Below are positions 62,506 through 64,000 of a stretch of DNA of 64,000 nt, in pieces. The notes beneath the pieces are model-generated. The model had not been told where the DNA came from and ran no database searches. It was given only the letters and a program-made list of their open reading frames with translations. Positions within the stretch are counted from its first letter, which is position 1. Every line of letters begins with the position of its first letter. The position numbers were made by a program, and so were the translations under genes. The DNA comes from Microbulbifer litoralis (GTDB lineage: Bacteria; Pseudomonadota; Gammaproteobacteria; Pseudomonadales; Cellvibrionaceae), in contig NZ_JALKCV010000008.1 in the NCBI RefSeq assembly GCF_023634065.1, forward strand, positions 124,001-188,000, given 5' to 3'.

Positions 62506-63969
62506 TTACTCCTCGCTCTCGGCAAAATCGTCCAGGTAGACCATGTCCGCCGCTGTCGGGTCGGCGGTGTTGTTAGTGGAGACGGCGGTGTAGAGGCCGT
62601 CCTCTGCCAGCTCGATGGTATCCGAGAAGACGATGGTGTCGGTACCGGTCTCGGTTACCACCACGTCGTAGGTGCCCGGGTCGAAGGTCAGCCAGCCGGA
62701 ACTGCCGCGGAAGGACAGGCTGTCGGTGGCCGACAAGGTGGAAATATTGTCATTCTGGTCCACGACATAGTAATCCAGCGTTGAGCTGGCGCCGTTGATC
62801 AACCGCAACTGGGCGTGGGTGGCGATGCGCCGGGTGTCATCGTTCACCTTCAGGCCATCCCAGTCGCTGGACTCGCCGATAAAGAAAAAGCTGGCCTTCT
62901 GCCCCTGGGTCAGGTCCAGTTCCTCGCGCGCCAGGTAGAGGCCCGCATCGCCGGTGGGAGTTGCGTCCAGGGACAGGTTGGTCAGGTCTCCCGGGGCAAT
63001 CTCACGGTAGTCGGAGCTCTCGCCGAACGGCAGGTCCGTTTCATAGGGCGTGGTGAAGTCGCCGCCGGCATAGACATCGATGTTGTCACCATCGGGTACC
63101 GTGTGCGCGACGCGCAGCTCGGTGGTGGCATTGCGGTCCAGCAGGGTTTTGTCCTGGTCGCGGAAGAGCGTGACCTTGATCGACGAGGTGCCGTCACCCG
63201 CTCCGTCGCGCAGCGCGAACCCGACCCGGGTCTGTGCGTACAGCTTGAAGGTTTCGGATGTGAACAGCACCGCGGTGGGGTCGGCTTTTTCGGTAATGGT
63301 GAGCACATACTCGCCTTCGTCCACCATGGTCTGGAAAGAGCCTTTCAGCGAGAAGGTATCCCTGGCCTGTACCGGTGACAGGTTGGTGCCGGGAGCTTCC
63401 AGGTAGACGTCCACTTCGCCCAGGTCCTCTGCCAGGTGCAGGAACCAGGCTTCCATGTCCTCGTCTTCGGCATCGCCGTCTTCATCCTCGTCTTCGGTAT
63501 CGAACAGGTGACGTTCTTTTTCGTACTGGAGCACTTCCATATCCTGGTATTTCCCGAACAGGACCAGCAGGTATTCGTTACCATCTACGATATCGACGGA
63601 ACCCTCCTCGAGATGGGTACACTCGTCGTCGTCCTTGACCCCGTCCTCATCCTCATCGCCGACGCAGGTATCGATATCGTCGCTGGGCAGTGCCGTTTCG
63701 AAGCGGTAGTCGATCTCCCCGTCGTTGACGGCGGCGGAGACACTTTCGGCAAAATCAAGGTGCGACCAGACTTCCTCTTCGTCGTCATCGCCGGTGATCA
63801 CGCTGATGGTGCCCATATCTGAGACCGCATTGAAGACAGCGAGACGCGGCTGGCTGTCATCCTCGTCGTCGTCGCTGCTGTCGTCACTGCTGCTTTCACA
63901 GCCGGTGAACAGGCCTCCGGCCAGCAGCAGGGCGCAGACAGCGGGAAGTTTCCATCGGTTTTTATGCAT
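62506..63969 (-). CDS. DUF4397-type lipoprotein, Asp-rich
   Basis: About 487 residues. Signal peptide with lipobox (LFTGC, Cys about 23), a SSDDSSDDDEDD linker, then repeated beta domains of the DUF4397 type (LAVFNAVSDMGTISV; LRVAHTVPDGDNIDVYAG; LRLINGASSTLDYYV). An Asp/Glu-rich insertion (DEDEDGVKDDDE) resembles calcium-binding TSP3-like loops, and another acidic loop (DTEDEDEDGDAEDED) follows. Surface or outer-membrane lipoprotein of unknown role. ATG 63969 with GGAG 7 nt upstream. Confidence 0.87.
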   Translation of the reverse strand: MHKNRWKLPAVCALLLAGGLFTGCESSSDDSSDDDEDDSQPRLAVFNAVSDMGTISVITGDDDEEEVWSHLDFAESVSAAVNDGEIDYRFETALPSDDIDTCVGDEDEDGVKDDDECTHLEEGSVDIVDGNEYLLVLFGKYQDMEVLQYEKERHLFDTEDEDEDGDAEDEDMEAWFLHLAEDLGEVDVYLEAPGTNLSPVQARDTFSLKGSFQTMVDEGEYVLTITEKADPTAVLFTSETFKLYAQTRVGFALRDGAGDGTSSIKVTLFRDQDKTLLDRNATTELRVAHTVPDGDNIDVYAGGDFTTPYETDLPFGESSDYREIAPGDLTNLSLDATPTGDAGLYLAREELDLTQGQKASFFFIGESSDWDGLKVNDDTRRIATHAQLRLINGASSTLDYYVVDQNDNISTLSATDSLSFRGSSGWLTFDPGTYDVVVTETGTDTIVFSDTIELAEDGLYTAVSTNNTADPTAADMVYLDDFAESEE

Positions 63970-64000
63970 TGAATAGCTCCGCATCGAATGAAAATAATAT

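Noticed and set aside
1..64000. CRISPR arrays, tRNA/rRNA genes, insertion sequences, prophage genes
   Set aside because: No regularly spaced repeats, no cloverleaf with CCA or conserved rRNA sequence, and no transposase, integrase or phage structural proteins were recognised in any frame.

Overview
The window is chromosomal DNA from a Gram-negative bacterium, most likely a marine gammaproteobacterium of the Microbulbifer/Cellvibrio type. This is an inference from gene content and order: xseA, guaB and guaA; an rnm(yciV)-yciO-scpA-scpB-rluB block; a CpxAR/CpxP set; TonB receptors; secreted glycosidases. No database search was possible. No rRNA, tRNA, CRISPR array, transposase or integrase was seen.

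Layout. 1-9.4 kb is core: two tandem MltF-like lytic transglycosylases that each carry a duplicated solute-binding domain, xseA, and divergent guaB-guaA. 9.5-28.4 kb is an accessory island, visibly richer in A+T than its flanks, directly behind the 3' end of guaA. 28.6-34.1 kb holds an HxlR/quinone-oxidoreductase pair, a small XRE regulator with palindromic operators, and an aaeXAB-like efflux set. 34.2-40.8 kb is a Fur-box-preceded cluster: an unidentified periplasmic helical protein, a Tat-exported iron-binding protein, permease, ATPase and a PhoD-like phosphatase. 40.9-44.7 kb has a membrane LytTR regulator divergent from a Tat-exported molybdopterin oxidoreductase. 44.9-47.2 kb carries two tandem OmpA-family proteins. 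47.4-52.5 kb is a minus-strand run (TrmH-family methyltransferase, DUF2520 protein, pdxJ, ppiA, ygiM-like, yciI-like, VC0807-like). 52.7-57.7 kb is the rnm-yciO-scpA-scpB-rluB block. 57.7-64 kb has a SRPBCC protein, CpxA/CpxR divergent from a Spy/CpxP chaperone, a flavodoxin with a translationally coupled partner, and a DUF4397-type lipoprotein.

The most interesting system is the island. It joins a TonB receptor, a GH114 enzyme (family of endo-alpha-1,4-polygalactosaminidases), GH27 and GH36 enzymes (families of alpha-galactosidases and alpha-N-acetylgalactosaminidases), and a large exported DUF4832-type protein to a cytoplasmic set of EamA permease, BadF/BadG-type sugar kinase, AgaS-like SIS-domain protein, GatZ/KbaZ(AgaZ)-like protein and an AgaR-like DeoR regulator. 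Together these read as a locus for harvesting an alpha-1,4-linked galactosamine/N-acetylgalactosamine/galactose polymer, such as fungal galactosaminogalactan or bacterial Pel, and feeding it to the tagatose-6-phosphate route. Repeated GTTTCAYTTT-type motifs precede at least five of its transcription units, and two of its promoters are near-duplicates over about 110 bp, suggesting one regulon. No GalNAc-6-phosphate deacetylase or tagatose-bisphosphate aldolase catalytic subunit is present, so the pathway needs genes elsewhere or the substrate is already deacetylated galactosamine.
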